NCBI RefSeq assembly: GCF_914767665.1
Contig: NC_059506.1
Span: forward strand, 23,723,825-23,787,824
Length of the DNA: 64,000 nucleotides
Source: Harmonia axyridis
Lineage: Eukaryota; Arthropoda; Insecta; Coleoptera; Coccinellidae
Direction: 5' to 3'
Notes under the pieces: model-generated
What the model saw: the letters and a program-made list of their open reading frames with translations, nothing else
Told to the model about the DNA's origin: nothing
The model's database searches: none
Part shown: in pieces, positions 24,565 through 36,611 of the stretch
Position numbering within the stretch: position 1 is the first letter of the stretch
Layout of the letters: each line of letters starts with the position of its first letter
Made by a program: the position numbers and the translations under genes

Positions 24565-26171
24565 AAATTTGGGATAAATGATCGATATTCTGATTTTCTT
24601 TATAATGCAACCCGTGAGAACATCTTAAATTTCCTCATTATTTGGTCATGATCATACACTCGCGAACATCATTACACGGAGATAATAGTAGTGCATTATA
24701 CCTACGTGCCTCAATTTTTATTTCTGAGGTAAAAATATACGTTTTTTCATGCCTGACTATAGTTTTCTGATATATATTTCATGACAAATAGAATCGAAGC
24801 AACTTTTTACATTTATCAACGAAATAAGAATATTGATAGGTGATTTTGATTATAACAATTTAAATTTTTAGGAATCGTGCATACGAAATTTTGGAAATAA
24901 ATTCGATTTTAGAGATCTCCTTGAAATGGGAATAAGTCACTTATGTTCTAATATAAATTCCATGTCAAACAGAAATATTGACATCTACCAAAACATTTGA
25001 GGGTGGTGATGCATTCAAAATTTACAAGAAGTTGCTGCTAGAAATTTCTATATCTCCGATAAATCCTGATGGTCAAGTAAACACATGTGAAAAAAACTTC
25101 TTGGAGAAATGAACTAATCTCCTGATTTTCTTTTTAACTTGTTCCCTGAGCCTTGTAATGGGGATGAAGTGAATATTAAGCTGGTGTCTCATATTCTCAA
25201 AAACATATTGGGAGAAATGATCGATATTCTGATTTTCTTTACATTACAACCCGTGAGAACATATTGAATTTCCTCATTATTTGATCATGATCATATACTC
25301 GCGAACATCATACATGAAGATAATAGTAGTGCATTATACGAATTTAATTTTTTGGGAATCGTGCATATATAATTTTTAGAAGAAATTTGATTATATAGAT
25401 CTCCATGGAATGAGAATAAGTCACTTATGTTCTAATATAAATTCCATGTCAAACTGAAATATTGACATCTAAACCAAAACATTTGAGGGTGGTGATGCAT
25501 TCAAAATTTACAAGAAGTTGCTGCTAGAAATTTCTATATCTCCGATAAATCCTGATGGTCAAGTAAACACATGTGAAAAAAACTTCTTGGAGAAATGAAC
25601 TAATCTCCTGATTTTCTTTTTAACTTGTTCCCTGAGCCTTGTAATGGGGATGAAGTGAATATTAAGCTGGTGTCTCATATTCTCAAAAACATATTGGGAG
25701 AAATGATCGATATTCTGATTTTCTTTACATTACAACCCGTGAGAACATATTGAATTTCCTCATTATTTGATCATGATCATATACTCGCGAACATCATACA
25801 TGAAGATAATAGTAGTGCATTATACGTATTTAATTTTTTGGGAATAGTGCATATATAATTTTTAGAAGAAATTTGATTATATAGATCTCCATGGAATGAG
25901 AATAAGTCACTTATGTTCTAATATAAATTCCATGTCAAACTGAAATATTGACATCTAAACCAAAACATTTAAGGGTGGTGATGCATTCAACGTTTAGGAG
26001 AATTTGTTGATAGAAATTTCGATATTTCGGATAAATCTTGATTGTCAAGTAAACACATGTAAAAGGAACTTATTGTAGAATTGAACTGATCTCCTGATTT
26101 TTTCTTCACTTGTTCCTTGAGCGTTTTAATGGGGATGATGAGAATTTTAAGCTGATATCTGATATTCTCAA
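24565..26171 (+). repeat. Tandem array, 486-bp unit, about three copies
   Basis: The block beginning AAATGATCGATATTCTGATT occurs near 24577, 25216 and 25702; AAACATATTGGGAGAAATGA lies at 25201 and 25687, which gives the period of 486 bp. Unit 1 carries about 150 extra bases (roughly 24700-24860). The join region of units 1/2 and 2/3 is essentially identical, while the second half of unit 3 and the first half of unit 1 are clearly diverged. That pattern points to a recent unequal crossover inside an older duplication. No frame is conserved. Confidence 0.9.
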
Positions 26172-26780
26172 AAACATATTATTTTTCCACCAAGATAATT
26201 GAATTGACATCGATCATAAAAAAAAATTATTTGAAGTTGTTCTTTTCTAAACTCACCAAAATATCCTTTATCAGCAGAAGCAACTCCACTAAACCAAACG
26301 ACACGACAAAACTTAAGTCACAAATCACAACAATAGCACAATCTCTCTCGAACAAGTACCAACCCTTCCTTAGATAAAACTCCTTGGGCCGATATTTTTT
26401 CGGAGAACAAAAATTAACCTTTACTTGGTCCGCAACCAGTCAACGCTGATAAACAGACTGCTTGCATTTAATCACTGACACTTGTCTTGTCCTTGTTATC
26501 GTCTATTGAATAGGATCGAAGCAGAAAGAACAACTTCACGTTGGTAAACTTGTAATATCGGCTATTCCACCAGCTCTATTCGCGTTCACTCAATTGAACA
26601 GTTGACGATGAAGTGTTCGAGTATCAAGTAACCTCTGAGCACAGCCCACTACTATTTTACTCCGCGGACAGGTGAATTGAGTGGGGGAGTTGTTTTGCTT
26701 GGCTCAAAAACAACTACAATTCAAACTGCGACCAGGTGCAGAAGGGTGGAAAGTGGAGGTTGCATGTACGGGAGCTTCTT
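26172..26780. other. Intergenic DNA with a less AT-rich block, possible minus-strand 5' exon
   Basis: 26280-26700 is compositionally unlike the surrounding repeats. On the minus strand, GCGGACCAA followed by GTAAAGG at about 26419-26432 would make an acceptable splice donor, with transcription coming from about 26640. I see no TATA box or coding start that settles it. Confidence 0.2.
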
Positions 26781-26794
26781 TCAACCCTCCTGCT

Positions 26795-26866
26795 TAAAGT
26801 TGGGTTGTGGCTAACGTCTATGCTAGTGACGGAAGGGATGTGGGTTCGAATCCATCACTAACATAA
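26795..26866 (+). repeat. tRNA-like promoter boxes, possible SINE or tRNA relic
   Basis: GGTTCGAATCC, an exact RNA polymerase III B box, lies about 34 bases after TGGCTAACGTC, which resembles an A box. The predicted T stem pairs poorly and no complete cloverleaf can be drawn, so this is not a functional tRNA gene. A tRNA-derived SINE head is the better guess. The mariner begins about 40 bp further on. Confidence 0.3.
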
Positions 26867-26902
26867 GAAGAGGAAAGATTCGAAGGGCTAAGAGTTCAGG
26901 TA

Positions 26903-27809
26903 AAGGGTGTTTTTTTTTAGAGCTATAGAACTTTAAATTGCAATAAAACAACGATGGATTATTCGATTGACATGAATTCTATTCATCCGCAAGATAATCT
27001 TGTGGCATTACATTTTAAATATGATTTCTTACATATGACCGCCACGGCTGGCTCGAATGTAGTCCAATCTGGACGTATATGTGGCCGTATATCGGCCATA
27101 ATACGGCGAATGTTGTCTTTCCAATGGTCAAGGGTTTGTGGCTTATCCGCATAGACCAATGACTTTACACAGCCCCACAGAAAGTAGTCTAGCGGTGTTA
27201 AATCACGAGATTTTGGAGGCCAGTTCACAGGTCCAAAACGTGAAATTAGGCGGTCACCAAACGTGTCTTTCAATAAATCGATTGTGGCACGAGCTGTGTG
27301 ACATGTTGCGCCGTCTTGTTGGAACCATAGCTCCTGGACATCATGGTTGTTCAATTCAGGAATGAAAAAGTTAGTAATCATGGCTCTATACCGATCACCA
27401 TTGACTGTAACGTTCTGGCCATCATCGTTTTTGAAGAAGTACGGACCAATGATTCCGCCAGCCCATAAAGCGCACCAAACAGTCAGTTTTTCTGGATGTA
27501 ACGGTGTTTCGACATACACTTGAGGATTAGCTTCACTCCAAATGCGGCAGTTTTGTTTGTTAACGTAGCCATTCAACCAGAAGTGCGCTTCATCGTTAAA
27601 AAAAATCCCCTCATGAAATCGGGATACGTATTCCGCACAGAACCATTATTTTCGAAATAAAATTGCACTATTTCCAAGCGTTGTTCAGGCGTGAGTCTAT
27701 TCATGATGAATTACCAAACCAAACTGAGAATAAATCACTTGACAGATGTTAAATCAGTCGTCATCTTGAACAGTATTGCCAATTTATAGTCATAGAAAAA
27801 AAAACCCCA
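26903..27809 (-). mobile_element. DD41D (rosa-type) mariner, internally deleted copy 2
   Basis: Terminal repeats (AAGGGTG plus T run; A run plus CCCCA) are flanked by TA at 26901-26902 and 27810-27811. On the minus strand one frame (27576-26983, 197 codons) keeps most of the catalytic domain, including the QQDGATCHTA and LTPLDYFLWG aspartates with 41 residues between them. The N-terminal third is deleted just upstream of the FNDEAHF aspartate, with a frame change at the junction. Near the C-terminus 29 bases present in copy 1 are replaced by 4, which shifts the frame. The element is more intact than copy 1 but not functional. Confidence 0.88.
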
Positions 27810-27989
27810 TACATTTCCGGGGTGGCAATGCCCACTATCCAATCCCGCAAAGGCGGGATCCCTCTGAAATTCTGCAGAATCAAAATTGCGGGATTTTCCA
27901 TGCGGGGTTCAATATAAATATTGCATATTAGACAATAAAAGCGCAAACGTCTATTTAAATGTCCCAGAAAGCAATAAACCACTCATAAG

Positions 27990-29810
27990 TTACTGACGAA
28001 GTTGCAACAATAGTTACTGCTGAAACTACTCTACAATTCATGATCAGCAAATTGGAAAGTCATTATAACTCGAAATTGAGTGAAGCAATGGTTGAAGCGT
28101 TAATTTCTAGGATAAAAGAGCGCCGTTATTAATGACATGTATGGTAACGTATTTAGAAAACCCAAGAAAATATCTCGAATTTCTGGAATAACAGTCAATG
28201 TCTACAAATGGCCAAGAAGATACATTCGTACTTCATAGCAAATCAACATTACGAAATTAAATTAAGAGTTTGACTGACAGGCTGCAGATAGACACGTCTT
28301 GAGAAGACAAAACACAATCCCAAACCGAAAAATATTTCACTTATGCTGATGAGGATAAAGCACCTTTATCTAATCTAGCAACGAGACGTGAACCATTGTC
28401 TTTGAATTTAAAAGAGGAATCGAATCATAGTATTCGTACTGCTTGGGTATCAGAATCAAAGCCTTCTTATATGGCTGTACAAGCACGAGTATACGAAAAA
28501 CACTTGACCAGTCAATTAACATGAAATGACCCTTTTTGAATGCAGACCGAATAGAGGTATGGGTACATACTTGGAAGCTGTTTACCACACCGACCCTCGA
28601 CTTAATTTCTACCAATGACAAACGCTCAATTTTGAATAACAAATGGTTTCTAGTTGGAAAAATTTTGAGACAGCACTTGTCGATAGATTTATCGAGTTCA
28701 CCCGCCGCAAAACTTGACAACTGTTGCCATAAAATGAACACTTTTATACTTTAGTATGTTTTAATAGCATCAGACCTTTTTATGAGCATGTTTAATAATT
28801 TCCACCCCCCTGGGTGGGGGGAAGGAAATTGAGGGCGCCTATACTCAGTTGCGGGGTTCTTTTTCATGAACAAAAAACATACATGTCCAAAATTGTAGAT
28901 GGAGTAAGTGGAAAACTTTGTGAAAAAGCCAAAAAAGATATGCTCTATATTCATTGCAGAGCGCAAATATTGGCATTAGCTGTAGCTTCTTGCAGAAATA
29001 GAAATACAAAAATTGAAAACGTTTTTTATGTATTAAAAGTCATCTGCAAACTGTTCAGCAGGTCCTCAAAAAAATAAAATATTCTGCACGAAATTCAATT
29101 TGTTTTGAATGATCCCATTCTAAACATGCATAAAAGATAGATGGTTGTCGCACTATAGAATAGTGAATTGTGTTTTCAGAAGGCTGAATTCCATTTTAAT
29201 GGCTTGAAAATACATACTGGTACAAATTTGACATCGCTTGAAGAGAATTTTGCTTGAAATCAATAATAAGAGTTTCATGGTCCCTGCCATTTGATGAACA
29301 AGGTGCAAAGTGCTCTCTATTCTCAGCAATGCTTTGCGATAAAAAGACTTGTGTCTGACCAGAGCAACAACAAAATTGCATCAACAGATATTGTGAATCA
29401 GTGCGGGAATGAGATGGGAGTCAAAGTCAAAGTATCGATGAAATTAAAGGCGAAATCCAACTTATTCAAAATCAAAAAGGTATAGCAATATTGAAATCTT
29501 GTAAACGTATTTTGACAGCATAGTCAGTGAAATTTATGACTGATTCATTGCTAAATCGATTGGAATTGAGGCTTTATCAGGCAAATTTAAAACCCTCCAG
29601 TCATTTATGCTACCCACATAAGATGAAATAAAAAAATTCGAAATCAAATACCTTGCTCTCAAATCTCAATGCAAATTTTGTATTATCAGACAAAATCATT
29701 CAAATTATACATTCAGGCAATGCTCAATAATAATTTGATGAAGATGAATGATAATCAGATTTCAAAGATTTTGGAATCAAATTGTGAAAAGGAACCTAAA
29801 AGAATAAGAT
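27990..29810 (+). mobile_element. hAT-superfamily transposase relic (DUF4371/ZMYM-like type)
   Basis: Broken frames contain LESHYNSKLSEAMVEALISR (about 28045-28110). The stretch SKIVDGVSGKLCEKAKKD, then YIHCRAQILALAVASC and VFYVLKVICKLFSRSSKK follow (28883-29075). The order DG..SGK...Y.HC.AH.L.LA is characteristic of hAT transposases of the kind annotated with DUF4371. Downstream pieces up to about 29800 look like the helical C-terminal part. Stops and frameshifts are frequent. The element boundaries are not determined. Confidence 0.6.
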
Positions 29811-29975
29811 TCTTGTAAATGGTCTTTTTCACATTCTAACTAAACAATAAAATCAAAATAACAATAAAGTAGTTGGGTATAAAAATTTCTTTGATTGCCA
29901 AATTAATTTTTCTCAATTTGAGCAAACATACGTGTGCAATACAATGAATTTTTGTAAAGGAGCATCAATAAATTG

Positions 29976-30014
29976 TCTATCTATTTATCTATCTATCTAT
30001 ATATCTATCTATCA
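29976..30014. repeat. (CTAT)n microsatellite
   Basis: Imperfect tetranucleotide run (CTATCTATTTATCTATCTAT and onwards) of about 39 bases. Confidence 0.9.
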
Positions 30015-30659
30015 GTTCAAAACTCATCAGTTATCAATACACCTAGGTACACTTCACTTTACAACTTCATATTACGAGAACCATATAACTTAAAATCACC
30101 CGTCATAAACAAATGAAAATGATTAGCTTTGAATAGAGAAAAAAAATCTGAAAAAATTATAGATTTGTAAATTGAGGGTGAAGAAATAATTCGGCATATA
30201 ATCCATAACGTTATACTGGTTATACAGAAAGTTCAGATAAAAATGAGTAATTCTCTGGTGTTCTCCCGTACTCTAATGTTTACATCTGGAACATATTGAC
30301 TTGCATGGTAATTTCAGAAACAAATTTAATGAAGTGGAAATTTGATAGTTGATATAATTTAAACAAATATGAGCTTAGTTATGTTACGGATGACAGTTCG
30401 GTTCTCGCTTTAAAAAGTTGTAATTGAAAGGCAATAAATTTTATGCGGTACTTACTATTTTCACTTTACTTGATGAACCTATTCATCACGAAACACTTAA
30501 CATCAACGAATTGTTCGGAACTTTTTTCTAATCTGAGTTGGATGACAATTTGTTCGAAAGATTAATAACTTATTTCAACAGAAGAGCTTTAAATCTTGAT
30601 GAAACAGTTTCATCAGTGCATGTTATCAATGCACAGAACTGTATATTGGTATATGTAAA
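30015..30659. other. Intergenic DNA
   Basis: Nothing recognised. Confidence 0.35.
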
Positions 30660-31750
30660 TAAGCGCACAAATTTGCTTCCGCCGTTTTTTCCAAAATTCG
30701 AGGCCATATTCTGAAAGACTGGTTATACATTTATGATTCAAAGTGTTGTCAATCGCTGGCCAATTCTTTCCATCTTTTGGAGCGATGCACGATTCGATCC
30801 AATTTTTTACTTCTTCATAAAACCGGAAGTGCTGGTCAGCCAGGCCGTGAATCATTGATCGAAAGAAGTGATAGTCCGAGCAAACAACATTTCAACGTTC
30901 CCAATTAAGTTTCAACCACTTTCGTAACATGGGGTCGAGCATTGTCATACTGTAAAATCATTTGATCCGTATTGCGGCCGTTTGTCTTTCAATGCTCGGC
31001 TCAAACGAATTGATTACATTCGATGACGATTGCCTCTGATTGTTTCAGTCGGTTTTAACAACTCATAATGCACTACGTCGAGCAGGTCCCTCCAAATACT
31101 GAGCATGACCTCGGACCCGTGAATATTCGGTTTGGTCGTCGACGAGGAAGCATAGCCGAGATATCCCCATGATTTTCTGCGCTTGGGAATATCGTATTGA
31201 ACTCATTTTTCGTCTTCAGTCACAATCCGATGCTGCAATCCCTTCCGTCTTAGCTTGCAAGCAGCCGTTCACAAGCAAACTAACGTCCTTCCATATCTCT
31301 GGGCTTCAACTCGTACGGCACCCAATTTCCTTGTTTCTGAATCATTCTCATGTTTTTCAGGCGTTTTGAAATGGCTTGTTGCATCACTCTCATCATCCTG
31401 CCAATTTTTGTTGCGTTTGACACAAGTCTTGATCAAGTAAAGCCTCCAATTCTGCATCTTCGAAAACCTTCTCTCTTCCACCGTCATGCTAGTCTTCCAC
31501 GTCAAAATCACCGTTCTTGAAGCGTTGAATAGCGGCCTCGCCATTTGAGAGCATTCGATGAGCCTCAGCCGCAGATTTCTTCATATTAAAGTAGAGCAAT
31601 TAAACCTTCCCGAAATGACGAGAATTTGGCTCGTAAGCTGACATGTTTAATCGAGAATAACTTCATGATGCAGACACAAAGCGACTAATATTTAGATGGC
31701 GTTTTGTTTACAATTAATACCTAAGCTTATACAATAAGTTCCTTTTTGCA
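30660..31750 (-). mobile_element. DD34D mariner, decayed copy (minus strand)
   Basis: The 3' terminal repeat (ACAAATTTGCTTCCGCCG) is at 30669. Minus-strand pieces in order are the N-terminal segment (31620-31270), a frame with RRFSKMQNWRLYLIKTCVKR, central pieces, and SDYHFFRSMIHGLADQHF with YEEVKNWIES near 30870-30780. The stretch containing the second catalytic aspartate and the usual HPPYSPD block is deleted or scrambled, and the C-terminus is shifted. It is the same family as 19305-19875 and 34556-35160. Confidence 0.85.
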
Positions 31751-34192
31751 CAATGTACTCTAGGCCTAATTGAAATCTCAAAACTCATAGAAAATCACAG
31801 GAACAAAAGAATTGCAACCAAAAACAATACCGAAATCGACTCCTTTCAAGAAATAAACCAGACAATTTCGATTGTAACAACAAATGGAACGTAAAGGCTA
31901 CTAGACTATTTTAAATGAAATATAAATCAATTGCATTTTGTATTTTTCTATAATAGTTTTATGTATTTTTGTATGTATGTATTCTAACTCCGCGCTCCAT
32001 ACAAAGCTCGAAATTGTTATTTGTTATTTTATATTTATCTCCTCGTAATGATAGTGCTCTTTTATAGTTTCGACGAAAAACTTACATTGTAACAATTGTT
32101 ATGGTATGCTTGTTTCAGGGAACAAATTTCCAGAAAATTTGGTTGGTCTCATTGATGAAATATCACTATCCGAATTCAGTTATATTTATGTCAGTACTCT
32201 AAATACGAAGATACGATAAATTTCGAAAGAGTAGACCTTGGCTATTGAAATCTCTGGGTAGGTTTCAACACTTCAATGATTGATTTTGTTAATGGACAGA
32301 TTCTACCTAATGGATTTTGAGTTAATAAAGATAAATGGTCATTACTGACAATGAATTCGATATTATTGCCAGAAAAACCAACGAAAGCCTAGTCTAGCTG
32401 AGTAAGGTAGGTAGGTACTCTTAATCAATCTAAGCAGAATTTCATATCTTTGGCTCATTAATTTCAATAATGACCTTTTCAGGATTGTACGGAAGAATTA
32501 AATCAAGAGAATAAAATACATGATTTTGTCCGAGTGAGTTTGTAGGCCGAGATCGACGCTGGAGAAAAAAGAAAAACAAATTGGTTTTTCGTTTCCGATG
32601 TCCTTTGAATTCACAGATACTTCTTGAGATTGATTTTCACCTGTCGAAGTGTAAGCTGTTATATTTAAACGCAAAAAAACTTGAAGATACGCCTGCATCA
32701 ATTTTCCTCCTTTTGAAGAAGTTTTCTAAAAAAGTTTGCTTACTCATAACAAGATTGCGATATTTAAGGTTTTGACTTATAATGGATATTCCTCCTGGGG
32801 GCATATATCCCCCTTATTTCCTCCCTTGGGTACGCCAATGGCGCATTTACTGACATGCAATTAAGAATTTTATGTTCATCATTGACACGTATATCTACGT
32901 GTAATGGTTTATGTTTTTGAAAGAAAATGTAGTACGCCACTGAGATATTTCGTGATGGAAATCATTTTTGAATTCCACATTTGAATTGTGAAAAGAAAAT
33001 TTTTTTTTCGTGTAGGACATTATTTTCATATGAAAAAAATCAAACAGTTCAAGGCTTATGTTTCATTTCTTTTATAAATTATCTATTATTAGATAGCTCT
33101 TGGTAATGAACTAGTAGCTAAAGAAGCTTTTTTCTTGCATAAAATATAAGAAAAAAAGGTATGAGGAATTTTTCGTTGAAAATTCTACGTGCAACTCAAA
33201 AATGATTTTTGATTTGAAATATCAATTAGTTTCCCTTTTTTTTTCAAAAATAGATAAGTAACTTCCTCTGAAGCCCATCAAACATTTGAATATCTCGACC
33301 AGTTTTACAGCGATAAATATTCATTTATTGAAAACTGACTATTCAGTCAGTTTTTAAAGAAAATTTTAACTCCCCGTACAAAGCATTTGGGAACAAAAGT
33401 TATATAGCATGCTGTTATTATTCTTTCATACAGAATCATCCCCTTAATTTTGTCTCATTTATTCACTAACGACCTGTATAATTTCATTGCTAGTTCAATA
33501 GTGACCATATTTAACGAAAAATCATCCCAAAATTGTATAAAAATTCAAACAGAAAATTTCATGTGTGATTGTTGGGTGATCAAAATCATCTGAATACTTC
33601 CTATTATATAAAAGTCGCTTTTTGAAGAAATAACGAATATTTTTTTTAATATGAACAAATTTAACGCATACTTTTCGAGATCACATCAAAGCTTATTCTT
33701 ATTTTTTGTATAGGTATACATATTTTGATAATTACCGAAAAAAGGTGAGACGAAAAATTTGAATTATTTGGTTAAAAATGGAGAAAATTATGGAATATAT
33801 CTATTTCCTGTTATTCAAAACGTGTGTAAAGAATAAGCGCCATATATTATCAACTTCCTCAAATTCTCTGGCGCCTCTGTTTCAGTTTCAGATTACTAAA
33901 TAATGAAAGATATCTATAGTATGAATCATTATTAATCATTTTGATAAAAGAGATCTATTCAAATCCTAATACACGTGCTGTATTTCGATCAGGAAATTGA
34001 ATTTCAGTCTGATATATTCAGATTGGAGAGATTCCTCGTAGTATCCTGAGCACAATCATGATTCTTTTATCTACATACTAAACGCCTCTCGGTTGAGGTG
34101 TTATGTTATTTAACATAATCTACACCGTAATTATGGTTGCCTAGTTATGTTTTATTTTGATTCTGATCGTGTGGTAAATGAAATATAACAGA
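31751..34192. other. Intergenic DNA, nothing firmly recognised
   Basis: GGTACGCCAATGGCGC (about 32828) and GTAGTACGCCACTGAG (about 32930) may be ends of a small element. No gene is supported on either strand. Confidence 0.35.
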
Positions 34193-34375
34193 CAGGGGCG
34201 GCTCTAGAATTTTCAATGTCCAGATGCGAAAAATATTTCGGCACTCCCTGACTACCACTTTGGTATAGTTCTTTCAATCTTTCTTGGACGGCTAGAAATT
34301 CGCTTGTTCAATTTTCATTAAATGTCATGCCTCAACCCTGGGCGCCACCCTAGAGATAAAAATTATATTTATGCG
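34193..34375 (+). mobile_element. hAT-type element end fragment
   Basis: CAGGGGCGGCTCTAGAATTT has the form of a hAT terminal repeat (CAGRG start, CTAGA inside) like those widespread in insects. A GGCGCCACCCTAGAG stretch follows at about 34345. No second end with an 8-bp duplication was found, so this is a fragment. Confidence 0.4.
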
Positions 34376-34555
34376 ATTGTAGTGAATTATAATATAGATT
34401 TTTTCAGGTAATAATATTCGATGTGAATAGCTATTTTTGTCACATCATTAATGATACTATGTTATTATACTGTGTTATCATTTAATTATTCTCTAATTTC
34501 GACCTAGCAAGGAATATAATGAACTATTATGACATGACCGTTGCATAAAATTACA

Positions 34556-35160
34556 TAGGCGTACAATTCTGCTTCCGCAATTTTTTTCTGAAATTTGAGG
34601 CTTTATCGTAAAAAAACTGGTTGTACATTTATGATTCGAAGTATTGTCCATCGATGGTCACTACTTTTACTAGTTTTTCCCATCTTTCGGGCAGCGTACG
34701 AATCCCGCGTTGAAAAAACTGGTAATCTTTTTTTACTTCTTCATAAGACCGGACGTGCTGGTCAGCCAGGTCGTGTACCATTGATCGAAACAAGTTATAG
34801 GCCGAGGAAGCAACGTCTGGAGAATACGGCGGGTAGGGTAGGACTTCACATTTTAACGTTTCTAAGTATGTCTTGACCACTTTCGCAACATGTGGTCGAG
34901 CATTGTCATGCTGTAAAATCACTTTCCATGTCTCTCGTTGTATTGCGGCCGTTTGTCTTTCAATGCTCGACTCAAATGCATTATTTCCGTTCGACAAAGT
35001 TTGCCTGTGAGTGTTTCAGTGAGTTTTAACATCTCATAATACACTACACCGAGCTGGTCACACCAAATACTGAGCATGACCTTGAACCGTGAATTTTTTG
35101 GTCGTTGATGTGGAAGCATGACCGGGATATCCCCATGATTTTCTGTGCTTAAAATTGTCG
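34556..35160 (-). mobile_element. DD34D mariner, 3' half with mutated catalytic triad
   Basis: Starts with the family terminal repeat (TAGGCGTACAATTCTGCTTC). On the minus strand 34997-34629 reads through the second catalytic aspartate (ILQHDNARPHVA) and the YPPYSPDVASSAYNLF block, and ends in GIRTLPERWEKLV. The third catalytic aspartate (normally PSD) is alanine (SSA), so even the intact part could not cut DNA. The upstream piece (35119-34919) carries VMLSIWCDQLGVVYYEMLK in another frame. The 5' half is missing. Confidence 0.88.
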
Positions 35161-35269
35161 TAATGATTTCAATTTTCTAGGTTGTTCTGTTCGAGAGGTA
35201 TTGTGTTTATGGAGGAACGAACATAATTGATTCGACCATGGATTCGTTACCTTGGATAATATCTTCTTC

Positions 35270-35430
35270 TTCTTCTACATATTTTAAGCCGGTGGCTTGT
35301 ATTTCTCAATTATTTATGCCTCTTGGGAGATTGACGTTCACGAGTCCTTCCACCGTTTAGGCGGTCTTCCCAGCGGTCAACGTGTTCCTGGATTTCCATC
35401 CCTTACTTGGAAAATATTCCCTTCTCAAAA
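35270..35430 (-). mobile_element. LINE 3' end fragment
   Basis: On the minus strand a short frame reads PLGRPPKRWKDS and shortly after SISQEA then a stop. The GRPxKRWxD motif is typical of the extreme C-terminus of many insect LINE polyproteins. Too short to place in a clade. Confidence 0.45.
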
Positions 35431-35676
35431 TTCAAAACGCAGACGAAATGAAATATGGGATAATTTTTTGGAGAACCAAAAGAAATTTAGAAAAAATGTT
35501 TATGATACAAAAAAAAAATAAGAGTAATTTTTAAGCTGAAATATAATGAAACTTGTAGAAAATTGTTTGTGCAAAATAATATCTTCTTAGTTTATGGTTT
35601 GTACATTGTTGGCAACCCTAGAACAATAAGCTCATATATTAATAATTTCTGCTGACAGCAGTATTTATCTAAAAGA

Positions 35677-35716
35677 TATAAAAGAAGCAACACACCGCCA
35701 TCAATTCAATTCAGCT
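35677..35716 (+). promoter_or_regulatory. Candidate core promoter (TATA box and initiator)
   Basis: TATAAAAG at 35677-35684 is followed 30-36 bases later by TCAATTCAATTCAGCTCC, which offers initiator-like TCA motifs. It is on the same strand as, and about 0.9 kb before, the first coding exon I place at 36612, so it could serve that gene with a long or spliced 5' leader. Only sequence similarity supports this. Confidence 0.35.
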
Positions 35717-36611
35717 CCTATATCCAGACAATAAACATCGTCTCTTAATTAATATTCGTATTCCATTAATTCCTTGAATAACTCGTGAAAGTTTAGTGCT
35801 AGTGTTCTAACATAAAAGTGAAACTCAACCCAATCAACGCATCTACCCCATCTTCAATCTCATCTCATCAGTTTTATGGAGCTTTTCTACATAAAACTGC
35901 CCTGTTGACAGCAATCCTGCTATTCTTTCTGGTTATTCTGGTGTTATTTCAAAGAGGAATACAACAACATATACGAATTTGCTGTAGTCTTACATAAGAA
36001 CAAAAAAAATTGATTCAATATATTATCAGTAATAGTTACAACATAAGAACACAAAATTTAAATTTTCCAATTCACCTCACATATAGTTGTATCAGAGTAT
36101 TTAATCAATAACCAAATAACATTATAAGGACTTAAGTAATCTAAGAATTTTCAAAAATATGAACTTATGAACAAGAAGATTTTTTTTTGTCACATCAAAG
36201 AGCGAACCAATTAATTTTATTTAGACACTATTTCACTTCAGGTGAGGATCTTATTTGTAAACCTTATTTGAAATAAAGAAGCATTAATATTTTTATTATT
36301 ATGATAGAGTGATCAGTCCGGAGAACCAGCGCTCAATAATATATCAACTTTCATATTTCAATTTCCACATTTTGAGATCGAATTACGATTCGTGAATGTT
36401 TATTCCCCATAATTTGTAGAAAATGAAGTGAGCTCATACATGTCAAAAATTTTTATGTCAGAATATTGAAGTTTTACTCTTTAACGATGCTTAATTATGC
36501 AAGAAAATTTTCGTGAGAATATTTTTGAACATCGACGGTTCAGCACCAAATTTGTGAGTGCTTTCACGAAATGGATAGAGATGATCGCTAAATTGCCTGT
36601 TTGAGGGATAA
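35717..36611. other. Probable 5' flank or leader of the 1817-aa gene
   Basis: An open frame near 35805-35995 would encode a hydrophobic stretch (LLTAILLFFLVILVLFQRG), but it has no ATG and ends at a stop without a donor. No repeats are recognised. Confidence 0.3.

Noticed and set aside
26795..26866. tRNA gene
   Set aside because: The B box is exact but the T stem and acceptor stem do not pair properly, so it is listed only as a possible SINE or relic.
35805..35998. Frame encoding a possible membrane helix (LLTAILLFFLVILVLFQRG)
   Set aside because: No ATG in frame after the upstream stop and no donor at its end; could be part of an untranslated leader.
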